Below are positions 1-8,004 of a stretch of DNA of 21,832 nt, in pieces. The stretch spans positions 1 through 21,832 of the forward strand of contig DYMR01000006.1 in assembly GCA_020721485.1 (NCBI GenBank), read 5' to 3'. Below the pieces are notes generated by a model, which saw nothing but the letters and a program-made list of their open reading frames with translations, was not told the DNA's origin and did no database searches. This DNA is from Halothiobacillus neapolitanus. GTDB lineage: Bacteria > Pseudomonadota > Gammaproteobacteria > Halothiobacillales > Halothiobacillaceae. Position 1 is the stretch's first letter; each line of letters opens with the position of its first letter. The position numbers were made by a program, and so were the translations under genes.

Positions 1-593
1 CCCTGCCCGGCCTTGAGGTGTTTGAGGTGCGGCTTCAGCCCGGCGTGCCGAGGGTACACGCGCGCACCATGCCGCTCGCGGCCGCGTTCGAACAGCCAAT
101 TCAGCAGCCGATTTTTGCCGAACGGCTTATACATCGCCGAGCCGGTCATGTTCATGGTGAAGTAATGCCCGACCCACTCCAGCCCCGCGCCGTGACCGGT
201 GAGCACCACGCCGCCCTCCCGCACCAGTTGCGCGAACAGAGCGGGATCGCTCACCTGCGTCTGCCGCTGCAAATACGCGGGCGAACGGAACCACAGCCGC
301 CCCAAATCCAGCAAGGCATACGCCTGTAGCCGGAAATGTTGCGCGCACCACGCCTGCCGCTGCGCCGCCGTGGCCGCAGGAAAACACAACGCCAGATTGC
401 GCTCGACGATCCGTCGCCGCTTGGGATACAGCCGCCGGTACAGCGCCGCCAAACTCACCGCCTTCCACCAACGCAGCCGGTGCGGCAAGAACGCCAACAG
501 TGCCAGCCCGCCCACCAGCACCCAGATCGGCCAGTAGCGCGGGCAGAAAAATCCGGCGGTGAAGGCTTGGCCGCTGGTCGAAGATTCCGCCAT
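1..593 (-). CDS. LpxL/HtrB-family lipid A acyltransferase, 3' part outside the window
   Basis: The frame opens with ATG at 593-591, two bases after the trkH stop, and runs off the window start after 197 codons, so about 100 residues of the usual 290-310 are missing. Members of this family are inner-membrane enzymes that transfer a secondary acyl chain to Kdo2-lipid IVA or related lipid A precursors. Seen here: a hydrophobic N-terminal segment (about residues 20-37), the family signature ERNLALCFP (64-72) and the catalytic HX4E motif, with H134 and E139 in GHGAGLEW. The trkH junction suggests co-transcription and translational coupling. Whether it is LpxL, LpxM or a paralogue cannot be decided from this part. 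The family assignment is firm; the substrate is inferred. Confidence 0.88.
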   Translation of the reverse strand, partial: MAESSTSGQAFTAGFFCPRYWPIWVLVGGLALLAFLPHRLRWWKAVSLAALYRRLYPKRRRIVERNLALCFPAATAAQRQAWCAQHFRLQAYALLDLGRLWFRSPAYLQRQTQVSDPALFAQLVREGGVVLTGHGAGLEWVGHYFTMNMTGSAMYKPFGKNRLLNWLFERGRERHGARVYPRHAGLKPHLKHLKAGQ

Positions 594-595
594 GC

Positions 596-2047
596 TCAGC
601 GCCGCCAAAACATCGGCACGAACAGCACCAGCACGGTGAAAATCTCCAGCCGCCCGAGCAGCATCGACACGGTGCCGACCCACAGGGTGCCGGTGGATAC
701 CGTGGCGAAGTTGCCCGCCACCGAACCCAAGCCGGGGCCCGCGCTGGTGAGGGTGGCGATGGTGGCGCCGAAGGCCGAAATCACATCCAACCCCGTGGCC
801 ATCATCAAGAAAAAAATCACGACGAACACAAAGACATAGGCGGCAAAAAATGCCCACACCGCGCTGATGATCGCCGGGCTGATCGCCCGACCGCCGAGCT
901 TGACGACAAATTCGCCGTGCGGATGCACCAACTTGCGCAGTTCGTTCATGCCTTGGCGCGACAGCAGCAGGGTGCGCACGACCTTCAGCCCGCCGGAAGT
1001 CGAGCCCGCGCAGCCGCCAATCAGCGCCGTGGCGAGCAGCAACACCGGCAGAAACAACGGCCAGGGCGAGTTATCGCTCAAGCCGAACCCGGTGGTGGTC
1101 ATCAGCGAAATCAACTGAAACAGGTTCCAGCGCAAGCCCCACAGCCAATCGCTTTCCGGCTGCGAGATCACCACGGTGAGCGCCAGCAACGCGAAGAACA
1201 CCAGCAACAACACGAGGAAAAATTTCAATTCCGAACTGCGGGCGTAGTCGCGCCAGGACACATGCCGCAAGGCCAGATAATGCAGCGCCATCGGCGTCGC
1301 GCCGAGCAGCATGAACACCTCGGCGGTGAGCTCCATGCCGAAATTATTGAAGTAGCTGAAGCTTGCGTCGTGGGTCGAAAACCCGCCGGTCGATACCGTC
1401 GAAAAGGCATGACCCACCGCATCGAACCACGACATCCCCTCGATTTTGTACAACAGGGCGCAGGCCAGGGTGATGCCCGCGTACACCAGCCACAGCGCCT
1501 TGGCGGTATCGGCAATGCGACCAGACACCCGCTCGTCCTTCATCGGGCCGGAAATTTCGGTTTTGTAGAGCTGCATGCCGCCCACGCCAATCAGCGGCAT
1601 GAAGGCGACAACCAGCACGATGATCCCCAAGCCGCCCAGCCATTGCAGTTGTTGGCGGTAGAACAAAATGCCTTTGGGAAACGCATCCAGCCCAACCAGC
1701 ACGGTCGAGCCGGTGGTGGTAAAGCCGGACACCGATTCGAACACGGCTTGGGAAAAGTCGATTTTGAGCATCGGTTCCAGATAGAACGGCACCGCGCCCA
1801 TCAGCCCGATCACCACCCAGAACAGCACCACCACCAGGATGCCATCGCGCAGCTTCAATTCGCGCCGATGGTTGGCCAGCGGCACGAACAGCGCCAAACC
1901 CAAGCCCACCGCAATCAGAAAGCTGATTTCAAACGGCGCGAGGGTCGCATCGCCCATCAGCGCACCCACCGTCCACGGCGGGATGAAGGTGAGCGCGAAC
2001 ACGATCAGCAACAATCCCATCACCCGCCCGATGGCCAGAAATTGCAT
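596..2047 (-). CDS. trkH: Trk potassium uptake system membrane subunit TrkH
   Basis: 483 residues, the normal length for TrkH, the ion-conducting subunit of the Trk K+ uptake system in the inner membrane. The four pore-loop filter segments are all visible: SGFTTTGST (107-115), STVSTGGFSTHD (216-227), MTTTGFGLSD (316-325) and TLTSAGPGLGS (432-442). Other family motifs are QWLGGLGIIVL (135-145), GGCAGSTSGGLKVVR (344-358) and MLLGRLEIFTVLVLF (462-476). Ten or so hydrophobic segments fit the two-helix/pore-loop repeat architecture. The ATG at 2047 follows a GGGGGCGG stretch and lies 21 bases after the trkA stop, so the pore and its gating subunit are made together. Nothing is truncated. Confidence 0.97.
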   Translation of the reverse strand: MQFLAIGRVMGLLLIVFALTFIPPWTVGALMGDATLAPFEISFLIAVGLGLALFVPLANHRRELKLRDGILVVVLFWVVIGLMGAVPFYLEPMLKIDFSQAVFESVSGFTTTGSTVLVGLDAFPKGILFYRQQLQWLGGLGIIVLVVAFMPLIGVGGMQLYKTEISGPMKDERVSGRIADTAKALWLVYAGITLACALLYKIEGMSWFDAVGHAFSTVSTGGFSTHDASFSYFNNFGMELTAEVFMLLGATPMALHYLALRHVSWRDYARSSELKFFLVLLLVFFALLALTVVISQPESDWLWGLRWNLFQLISLMTTTGFGLSDNSPWPLFLPVLLLATALIGGCAGSTSGGLKVVRTLLLSRQGMNELRKLVHPHGEFVVKLGGRAISPAIISAVWAFFAAYVFVFVVIFFLMMATGLDVISAFGATIATLTSAGPGLGSVAGNFATVSTGTLWVGTVSMLLGRLEIFTVLVLFVPMFWRR

Positions 2048-2068
2048 GTGCCGCCCCCAAAATTCCGA

Positions 2069-3445
2069 TCAGAAAAAGCCGAACCGCACGACGAACAGTT
2101 GCTCAATCGCGCCCACCAGCCGCTTATCGGTGACGAACAAAATCACATGGTCGTCGGTTTCGATCACCGTGTCGTGGTGGGCGATCAGCACCGTATCCGC
2201 CCGCAGCAGCGCGCCAATGGTGGTGCCGGGCGGCAGGGCGAGCTCGTCGATGCGGCGCCCGACCACTTGCGAGGTGTTTTTATCGCCGCGCGCGATGATT
2301 TCCATCGCCTCCGCCGCGCCGCGCCGCAAGGAATGCACGCTCACCACATCGCCGCGCCGCAAGCGCGTCACCAAATGCCCAATGGTGATGTTGTGCGGCG
2401 AGAGGGCAATGTCGATGCTGCCCATGTGGATGAGATCGACATATTCGCGCCGGTTGACAATGCACATGGCTTTGCGCGCGCCGAGGCGTTTGGCCAGCAT
2501 GGCGGAAAGAATGTTGTCCTCGTCATCGTTGGTCAGCGCGAGGAACACATCCATGTCTTCAATGTTTTCTTCGATCAGCAAGGCGCTGTCGGTGCCGGAA
2601 CCGCTGAGCACGATGGTGCGGTCGAGCGCGGCGGCCAGCGCGCGGGCTTTCTCCGGGTTGTTGCTGATGAGTTTGACCGAGAACCGATCCTCCAGCGCGG
2701 CAGCCAAAGCGCCGCCGATGTTGCCGCCGCCGGCGATCATGATGCGTCGGTAGGGATGCTCCAGCCGCCGCACCACGCTCATGACTTCGCGCATGTCTTC
2801 GGTGCGGGCGAGGAAAAACACCTCATCGCCCTCTTCGATCACGGTATCCCCGCCGGGGTGCAGGGGGGTATCGCGCCGGAAAATCGCCGCGACCCGCGCC
2901 TGCGTGTTCGGCAGCAGGCTGCTCAAATGCCGAATCGGCTGGCCGGTCAAAGGGCCATCGGCCTCGGCGCGCAAGGCGATCAAACGGGCTTTGCCGTCGG
3001 CGAAATCCCGCACCTGCAAGGCGCCGGGGTGCTCCATCAGGCGCACGATGTAGTCTTTGATGAGCCGCTCGGGGTTAATCAAAAAATCGACCGGAATCGC
3101 GTTGTTATCGAACAGCGCCGGATGATCCTGAAACTCCGGCGTGCGCACCCGCGCGATCTTGGTCGGGGTGCGGAACAGCGTCCACGCGACCCGGCAGGCG
3201 AGCATGTTGCTTTCATCCGAGCCGGTCACGGCAATCAACACATCGGCATCGGCCGCGCCCGCCGCGTCCAAAATGGCCGGATTCGCCCCCGCGCCCTGCA
3301 CGGTGCGAATGTCCAGCCGCTCCTGCAAGCGGTTGAGCGAGGCGTTATCGGTATCGACCACCGTCACCGAATGCCGCGCCTCGGTCGAGAGCACGGTGGC
3401 GAGCGAGGAACCGACCTGCCCCGCGCCCAAGATGATGATTTTCAT
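2069..3445 (-). CDS. trkA: Trk system peripheral NAD-binding subunit TrkA
   Basis: 458 residues, full length for TrkA, the cytoplasmic ring that binds nucleotides and gates TrkH. The protein is a tandem of two RCK units. The first Rossmann fold starts at once with GAGQVG (7-12) and an acidic end of strand 2 (VVDTD, 29-33). A regulatory RCK_C domain follows (about 145-215). The second Rossmann fold has AGGGNIGG (238-245) and the second RCK_C domain fills 370-450. The second fold ends strand 2 with SNNPEKA instead of an acidic residue, as is common in the second TrkA half. The start is preceded by GGAG five bases upstream. The gene sits 15 bases after ntrX and 21 before trkH. Confidence 0.97.
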   Translation of the reverse strand: MKIIILGAGQVGSSLATVLSTEARHSVTVVDTDNASLNRLQERLDIRTVQGAGANPAILDAAGAADADVLIAVTGSDESNMLACRVAWTLFRTPTKIARVRTPEFQDHPALFDNNAIPVDFLINPERLIKDYIVRLMEHPGALQVRDFADGKARLIALRAEADGPLTGQPIRHLSSLLPNTQARVAAIFRRDTPLHPGGDTVIEEGDEVFFLARTEDMREVMSVVRRLEHPYRRIMIAGGGNIGGALAAALEDRFSVKLISNNPEKARALAAALDRTIVLSGSGTDSALLIEENIEDMDVFLALTNDDEDNILSAMLAKRLGARKAMCIVNRREYVDLIHMGSIDIALSPHNITIGHLVTRLRRGDVVSVHSLRRGAAEAMEIIARGDKNTSQVVGRRIDELALPPGTTIGALLRADTVLIAHHDTVIETDDHVILFVTDKRLVGAIEQLFVVRFGFF

Positions 3446-3460
3446 GACGGCTCCAGCGGC

Positions 3461-4846
3461 TCAACTGCGCTCGTTGGCGCTGATGCCCAACGATTTGAGT
3501 TTGCGGTACAAATTGGTGCGCTCCATGCCGGTGATGCGCGCCAGCTCGGTCATCGAGCCATCGCAATGCTTGAGCTGCGCCAGCAAATACCGCCGCTCGA
3601 ACTCGTCCCGCGCATCGCGCAGGGGCAGGTCGAGATTCAGCGAAATCAGGCTGGTGTTGCCGCCCTCGGCCGCATCGCCGCGCGAGGGCAGAAATCCCAA
3701 CGCGCGCTGGACTTCTTGCTCGTCGATCACCTCGCCGGTGCCGAGAATCAACATCCGTTGCACCAGATTTTTCAGTTCGCGCACATTGCCCGGCCACGAA
3801 TGCGCCTTGAGCAGGTTGCGCGCGCCGATGGTCAATTCCCGCCGAGGCAAGCCCTCGAAGCGATGCGCCGCATCAAGATAATGCGACAGCAGCACCGGCA
3901 CATCTTCGGGATGATGACGCAGCGGCTCGATCGGCAACGGCACCACCGAGAGGTGATAGAACAAATCTTCGCGGAACCGCCCCGCCCGGACTTCGGCCTC
4001 TAAATCTTTGCGGGTGGCGGCAATGACGCGCACATCCACCGCGACCGGATCCGCCCCGCCCACGCGAAAAAACGACTGATTTTCCAGCGCAGAAATGAGC
4101 TGCATCTGGGTTTGCTCGTCCATATCCGCCGCTTCGGCGATGAACAGCGTGCCGCCGTTGGCCTGTTCGAGCAGGCCGTAGCGAATTTTGCCCTCCATCT
4201 CGGAGCCGAACAGCTCGATGGCCGCATTCTGCCGCCCGCCCATCGCCACGCTACCGGTATCGATGAACGGAAAGTGCCGCCGTGGGGAATGGTGATGGAT
4301 AAACCGCGCCAGCGCTTGCTTGCCGGTGCCCGGCTCGCCAAAAATCAGCACCCAGGCATCGTGTCCGGCCACTTTTTTGGCCTGTGCGCGCAGGGTGGCC
4401 ATGTACTCGCTTTCGCCGATCAGCTCAAACGGATCCGGCGCGGTGCGTTTGAGGTGTTCGTTTTCGCGGGTCAGCCGATTGTTTTCCAGCCCGTGTTCGA
4501 TCACCAGCAGCAGCTTATCGAGCGAAATCGGTTTTTCGATGAAATCGAACGCGCCCAATCGGGTGGCTTCGACGGCGGTTTCGACCGTGCCGTGGCCGGA
4601 CATCATCACCACCGGCCACACCAGTTGATCGGCTTCGTGCCATTCGCGCAGCAGGGAAATGCCATCCTGCCCCGGCATCCAAATATCCAACAGGATCAAA
4701 TCGGGACGCCGCACGGCGATGGAGCTGCGCGCCTCGCTCGCATCGGCCGCGCTCGACACGGTGTAGCCTTCGTCGGTCAACACCTCGCCCAGCAGGGTGC
4801 GGATTTCGCTTTCGTCGTCAACGACCAGGATGTGTCCAATGCTCAT
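3461..4846 (-). CDS. ntrX: NtrX-type response regulator with degenerate AAA+ motifs
   Basis: 461 residues in three parts. The receiver domain (1-120) has D10/D11, phospho-acceptor D54 in LLDIWMP, and K105. The AAA+ domain (about 140-365) has an intact Walker A, GEPGTGK (170-176). A Fis-type helix-turn-helix (about 415-455) carries the LPLRDARDEFERRY lead-in typical of NtrX. It is probably the partner of the sensor kinase encoded just upstream, which ends 39 bases before this start. Odd points seen directly: no GAFTGA loop between ELFG (211-214) and GLLEQANGGTLF; Walker B reads LFIAEA (234-239), with A237 in place of Asp; sensor I reads AATRKDL, with R279 where Asn is usual; and FREDLFYHL has H298 at the second arginine-finger position while R292 is kept. 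Loss of GAFTGA is known in NtrX proteins; the other changes suggest loss of ATP hydrolysis, an inference. It may act as a phosphorylation-controlled DNA binder. Confidence 0.92.
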   Translation of the reverse strand: MSIGHILVVDDESEIRTLLGEVLTDEGYTVSSAADASEARSSIAVRRPDLILLDIWMPGQDGISLLREWHEADQLVWPVVMMSGHGTVETAVEATRLGAFDFIEKPISLDKLLLVIEHGLENNRLTRENEHLKRTAPDPFELIGESEYMATLRAQAKKVAGHDAWVLIFGEPGTGKQALARFIHHHSPRRHFPFIDTGSVAMGGRQNAAIELFGSEMEGKIRYGLLEQANGGTLFIAEAADMDEQTQMQLISALENQSFFRVGGADPVAVDVRVIAATRKDLEAEVRAGRFREDLFYHLSVVPLPIEPLRHHPEDVPVLLSHYLDAAHRFEGLPRRELTIGARNLLKAHSWPGNVRELKNLVQRMLILGTGEVIDEQEVQRALGFLPSRGDAAEGGNTSLISLNLDLPLRDARDEFERRYLLAQLKHCDGSMTELARITGMERTNLYRKLKSLGISANERS

Positions 4847-4885
4847 GAGGCAGCTCTTTGTGGGCAGTTCGAGGCGATGACCAAA

Positions 4886-7363
4886 TCAACCATGCCGTTC
4901 ATTTCCTTGAAAATCCAAATCCGAAGGGTTGCCGGGTTCGGGCGATTCAGCGGGATTATGCCCGATCCCGCCCGTCGGCGGTTCGGCCAAGGCGTCGGGC
5001 TGAAGTGAGGGCAAGTGTTCTGGGGCTTCAGACGATAAGGCGGGCGTGGCGCCTGGCACGGACTCGGTGGCGGACTCTGGCACTAACTCTGGCACGGATT
5101 CGGCCAAAGGCAGGCGAATCGTGACCCGCGCACCGGTGACCAAGCACACGCCGGACAGATCGCTCGGTTCTTCGACCGCCCCTTCCGGCGGCGGCGCCAG
5201 TTGCCGGTTCGCCGCCGACACCAGCCCGCTGTGCTCTTCGACAATCTTTTTGACAATCGCCAAGCCCAGCCCGGTGCCTTTCGGGCGCGTGGTGGCATAC
5301 GGCTCGAACATGCGGTCGATCATGCTCTCGGGGAAGCCCGGCCCGTTATCGAACACGGCCAGTTCGGCCACGCTCACGCTGCCTTCTTGCGCGAGACGGG
5401 TGCTGACCAACACCCTCGGCTTCACGCCCTCCGCCACCGGCTGCTCGATCAAGGCTTGCTGGGCGTTGCGAATCAGGTTGTGCAGCACTTGGCGAATCCG
5501 CCCCGCGTCCGCCCGCACGGGCAGGGCGGGTTCCAGCCGCACCAGTTTCACCGCGACCTCGCTGCCTTTATACAAATCCACCACTTCCGCCACGAGATCC
5601 GACACATTCAGCAGCACCGGCGTGCTCTGCGGCGTGCGGGCGTATTCGGCGAATTCATTGACCATGAATTTCATGGCCTCTACCTGGTTGATGATGACCT
5701 GGGTCGCCCGATCCAAAATTTGCGCCGGTTCATCCGCCAGCCCCGCCAGCAGGCGACGACGCAGCCGTTCGGCAGAAAGCTGAATCGGGGTGAGCGGATT
5801 TTTGATTTCATGCGCGAGCCGCCGTGCCACCTCGGACCAGGCGGCATCGCGCTGGGCTTGAATCAGGGTGGTGACATCCTCGAACACCAGCACGAAGCCA
5901 TCGCTCAAATCGCCCTGCTCGGCGGGCAGCGCCGCCGCTCGACTCAATAACACCCGCCGCCCGGCATCGCCCATGATTTTGAGCTGCGCCTCCACCGTCG
6001 CGCCCGGCGTGAGTTGCCCCGGCGCAAGCAAGGGCGCAAACGCGGCGCACACCGGCTCCAAATGCGGGTGTTGCTGGCAAAGTTCCAGCAGCGACAAGCG
6101 CTCAATCGCCTGCGGCGACACGCTCAGCAAGGTCGCAACCACCGAATTACAGCGGCTGATGCGGCCATCGGGCGTGAGGGTTAGCACCGCCGAGGACAAA
6201 TGCTGGATCACGGTTTCCAGATAGTCGCGCTCTTGGTCGGCCAGCTCTTGCAGTTGCTGCATGACCTGATGCGCGCGCCGCACCCGCGCCGTCATGGTGT
6301 TGAACGATTGCACGAGTTGACCCAAATCATCCCGCCGATCGACCGGCAAGCGGTGGGTGTAATTGCCTTCGGCCACGGCCTTGGTGCCGGCGGCCAGCTC
6401 CCGAATCGGCGCGAGCAGGTTGCGCGCGGCAATAAACGCCAGCCACACCGCCGTCAGCAACGAGAGCAGCAGCGCCAGCGTGAGCGCCAGCGTGAAGGTG
6501 CGCTTCAGCGATTTATGCAGAAAAATCAGCGAGCGGTATTCGTTGAATGCCGCCTGCACGCTGCCGGAGAGCTGGTTGGCGCGCGGGGAAATCGAGTACA
6601 GCGCCTGCAACACCTGCCCGCCGCCATCGCCCGTGAGCCCCGCCGTGAGCGGCACCACCACGAGGATGCGCATCGCCCCATCCGCCCCCGGATCGAGGCC
6701 GATGTAGTCTTTGCCCGCCCGCGCGTGCGACAGCGCGGTTTCGTCCGGGCGCGTCGGCACGATTTGTTGCAGGTCGTCGGAAGCCGAGGCGATGATGAGG
6801 TTGCGCGCGCCGAAGATGGTCATCTCGTGCGCCCCGGTGGAGCGGCGCACCGAGTTCAAATCCAGCGCCACCAAATCGCCGGACACGCCCTTGAGCTGAT
6901 CGGCCGCGCGCAGGGTTTCGGTCATGGCCGTGCGCATTTGTCCATCGAACGCCATTTGCGACAGCGACAGCGCATCCGACATCGCCTGCTCGACCTGCAC
7001 ATCGAACCACGAATCAATGCCGCGCTGAATGAACGACACCGAGAAATAGAACACGATCAGCACGGGGATGCTGGTCAGCCCGACAAAGGTGAGCACCAAG
7101 CGCGCGGTCAGCCGGGCGCCGGGCGCGCCGCGTCGATAATTCGCCACCAGCCGGAGGATGTGGCCGAGCACCACGCCAAACAAAAACAGCAGACCCACCG
7201 CACTCGCGCCGAGCAGCGCCAGATAGAGTTTTTCCGGCTGGTTCGCGCGCTGAAGCGATTCGGACACGAGGTACATCAGCACCAGCAGCAGCACGACGAC
7301 CATCACGCTCACCGGCGGCACCAGTCGGCGGATCAAAAAGCCGTACAGACGCTGCCACTTCAT
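4886..7363 (-). CDS. ntrY: NtrY-type membrane sensor histidine kinase
   Basis: The ATG at 7363 (825 residues) is chosen over an in-frame start at 7405 because its first bases form an ATGA overlap with the stop of the upstream gene and a GGGGGA stretch precedes it. Order: two or three N-terminal membrane helices (about 16-115), an extracytoplasmic sensing region (about 115-290), another helix (about 288-312), HAMP (315-370), PAS (about 385-495), a HisKA dimerisation domain with H518 in AHEIKNPLTP, and an ATPase domain with N633 (N box), DNGPGF (672-677) and GTGLGLAI (696-703). All kinase motifs look intact. After the kinase core comes a roughly 70-residue Pro/Glu/Ser-rich tail of low complexity. 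It should autophosphorylate on H518 and pass the phosphate to D54 of the regulator encoded next. The signal is unknown. Confidence 0.93.
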   Translation of the reverse strand: MKWQRLYGFLIRRLVPPVSVMVVVLLLVLMYLVSESLQRANQPEKLYLALLGASAVGLLFLFGVVLGHILRLVANYRRGAPGARLTARLVLTFVGLTSIPVLIVFYFSVSFIQRGIDSWFDVQVEQAMSDALSLSQMAFDGQMRTAMTETLRAADQLKGVSGDLVALDLNSVRRSTGAHEMTIFGARNLIIASASDDLQQIVPTRPDETALSHARAGKDYIGLDPGADGAMRILVVVPLTAGLTGDGGGQVLQALYSISPRANQLSGSVQAAFNEYRSLIFLHKSLKRTFTLALTLALLLSLLTAVWLAFIAARNLLAPIRELAAGTKAVAEGNYTHRLPVDRRDDLGQLVQSFNTMTARVRRAHQVMQQLQELADQERDYLETVIQHLSSAVLTLTPDGRISRCNSVVATLLSVSPQAIERLSLLELCQQHPHLEPVCAAFAPLLAPGQLTPGATVEAQLKIMGDAGRRVLLSRAAALPAEQGDLSDGFVLVFEDVTTLIQAQRDAAWSEVARRLAHEIKNPLTPIQLSAERLRRRLLAGLADEPAQILDRATQVIINQVEAMKFMVNEFAEYARTPQSTPVLLNVSDLVAEVVDLYKGSEVAVKLVRLEPALPVRADAGRIRQVLHNLIRNAQQALIEQPVAEGVKPRVLVSTRLAQEGSVSVAELAVFDNGPGFPESMIDRMFEPYATTRPKGTGLGLAIVKKIVEEHSGLVSAANRQLAPPPEGAVEEPSDLSGVCLVTGARVTIRLPLAESVPELVPESATESVPGATPALSSEAPEHLPSLQPDALAEPPTGGIGHNPAESPEPGNPSDLDFQGNERHG
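5036..5101 (-). repeat. Degenerate tandem repeat in the ntrY 3' end
   Basis: A short degenerate repeat encodes the Pro/Glu/Ser-rich tail of the kinase (units such as ESVPELVP, ESAT, ESVPGATP). The DNA shows repeated variants of GGCACGGACTCGG and GGCACTAACTCTGG on the plus strand. It lies after the last ATPase motif, so it is likely a disordered tail. Confidence 0.5.
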
Positions 7364-8004
7364 GACGCATCCCCCGTGACCCGAGGCACCGCCCACAAAT
7401 ACCACGGACTATTCAACGCCCAGCGGGAATCGAACAACGCCGGAAAGCGCAGCGGCAGAGGGAGTTTGTCAATATCGAGGGTGAGCCGCACCCGACCCAC
7501 CAAGCGCGGCGCCCCGTGCAGCCGTTGGGCATTGGCCACCGGCCACGCGCGAATGCGTTCGAGCGAGCGCAACGCGCCGTACAGCGTGCTGAAGCTGCGC
7601 GCCTCGTGCTCTAGGTCATCCGTCAGCAGCCAAGTTTTGGATAAGGCGTGATATTCCAGCCGATACCGTCGGTCATCGCTGACCACGGTGCGCGGATAGA
7701 GCCAGTCGCGCGGTTCTTCAATCCGCGCAGAGAGGGTGAGGTGAATGGGAATGGCGTTGCGCATGGCGTCGATCATTTCTTGGTCGAGCGTGACCGCCAT
7801 GCGCACATCCAGATAGACCGTGCCTTCGCGCACTTCGGCATGCGCATCGGTGATTTCGGCATTCGAGGCCGCTTGCGCGTCGCCGAAGCCAGAACCAAAC
7901 CCCAGGCCGCCCCCCAGCCAGATCCCACTGAACGCCAGCACCGCCAGCAGCACGCGGGCGGCCACCTCAGCGTTTTTCCAGCACCGCATAGAAAAATCCA
8001 TCAT
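7360..8004 (-). CDS. DUF4390-family secreted protein, NtrYX-associated
   Basis: 214 residues with an N-terminal signal peptide: basic residues near the start, a hydrophobic run (about 15-32), a glycine-rich stretch and a likely cleavage site AQA/AS after residue 45. The mature part, with its DUF4390-like segment VYLDVRMAVTLDQEMIDAMR and later RVRLTLDIDKLPLPLRFP and SPWYLWAVP near the end, fits the DUF4390 family known to be encoded directly upstream of NtrY-type kinases in beta- and gammaproteobacteria. The stop overlaps the ntrY ATG by four bases, so the two are translationally coupled. The start overlaps the rsmB end by 38 bases; an ATG at 7989 would reduce this. The location and coupling suggest a periplasmic partner or input protein for the kinase, which is inference; no function is established to my knowledge. 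Confidence 0.82.
   Translation of the reverse strand: MMDFSMRCWKNAEVAARVLLAVLAFSGIWLGGGLGFGSGFGDAQAASNAEITDAHAEVREGTVYLDVRMAVTLDQEMIDAMRNAIPIHLTLSARIEEPRDWLYPRTVVSDDRRYRLEYHALSKTWLLTDDLEHEARSFSTLYGALRSLERIRAWPVANAQRLHGAPRLVGRVRLTLDIDKLPLPLRFPALFDSRWALNSPWYLWAVPRVTGDAS

Noticed and set aside
917..4003. A 1028-codon open frame on the plus strand
   Set aside because: It lies antisense to trkH, trkA and ntrX, is extremely rich in Gln, His, Arg and Pro and resembles no protein family. It is a by-product of the third-position GC bias of the genes on the other strand.
6200..7651. A 483-codon plus-strand open frame antisense to ntrY
   Set aside because: Same composition artefact (Gln/His/Arg-rich), while the minus strand encodes a complete kinase with all motifs.
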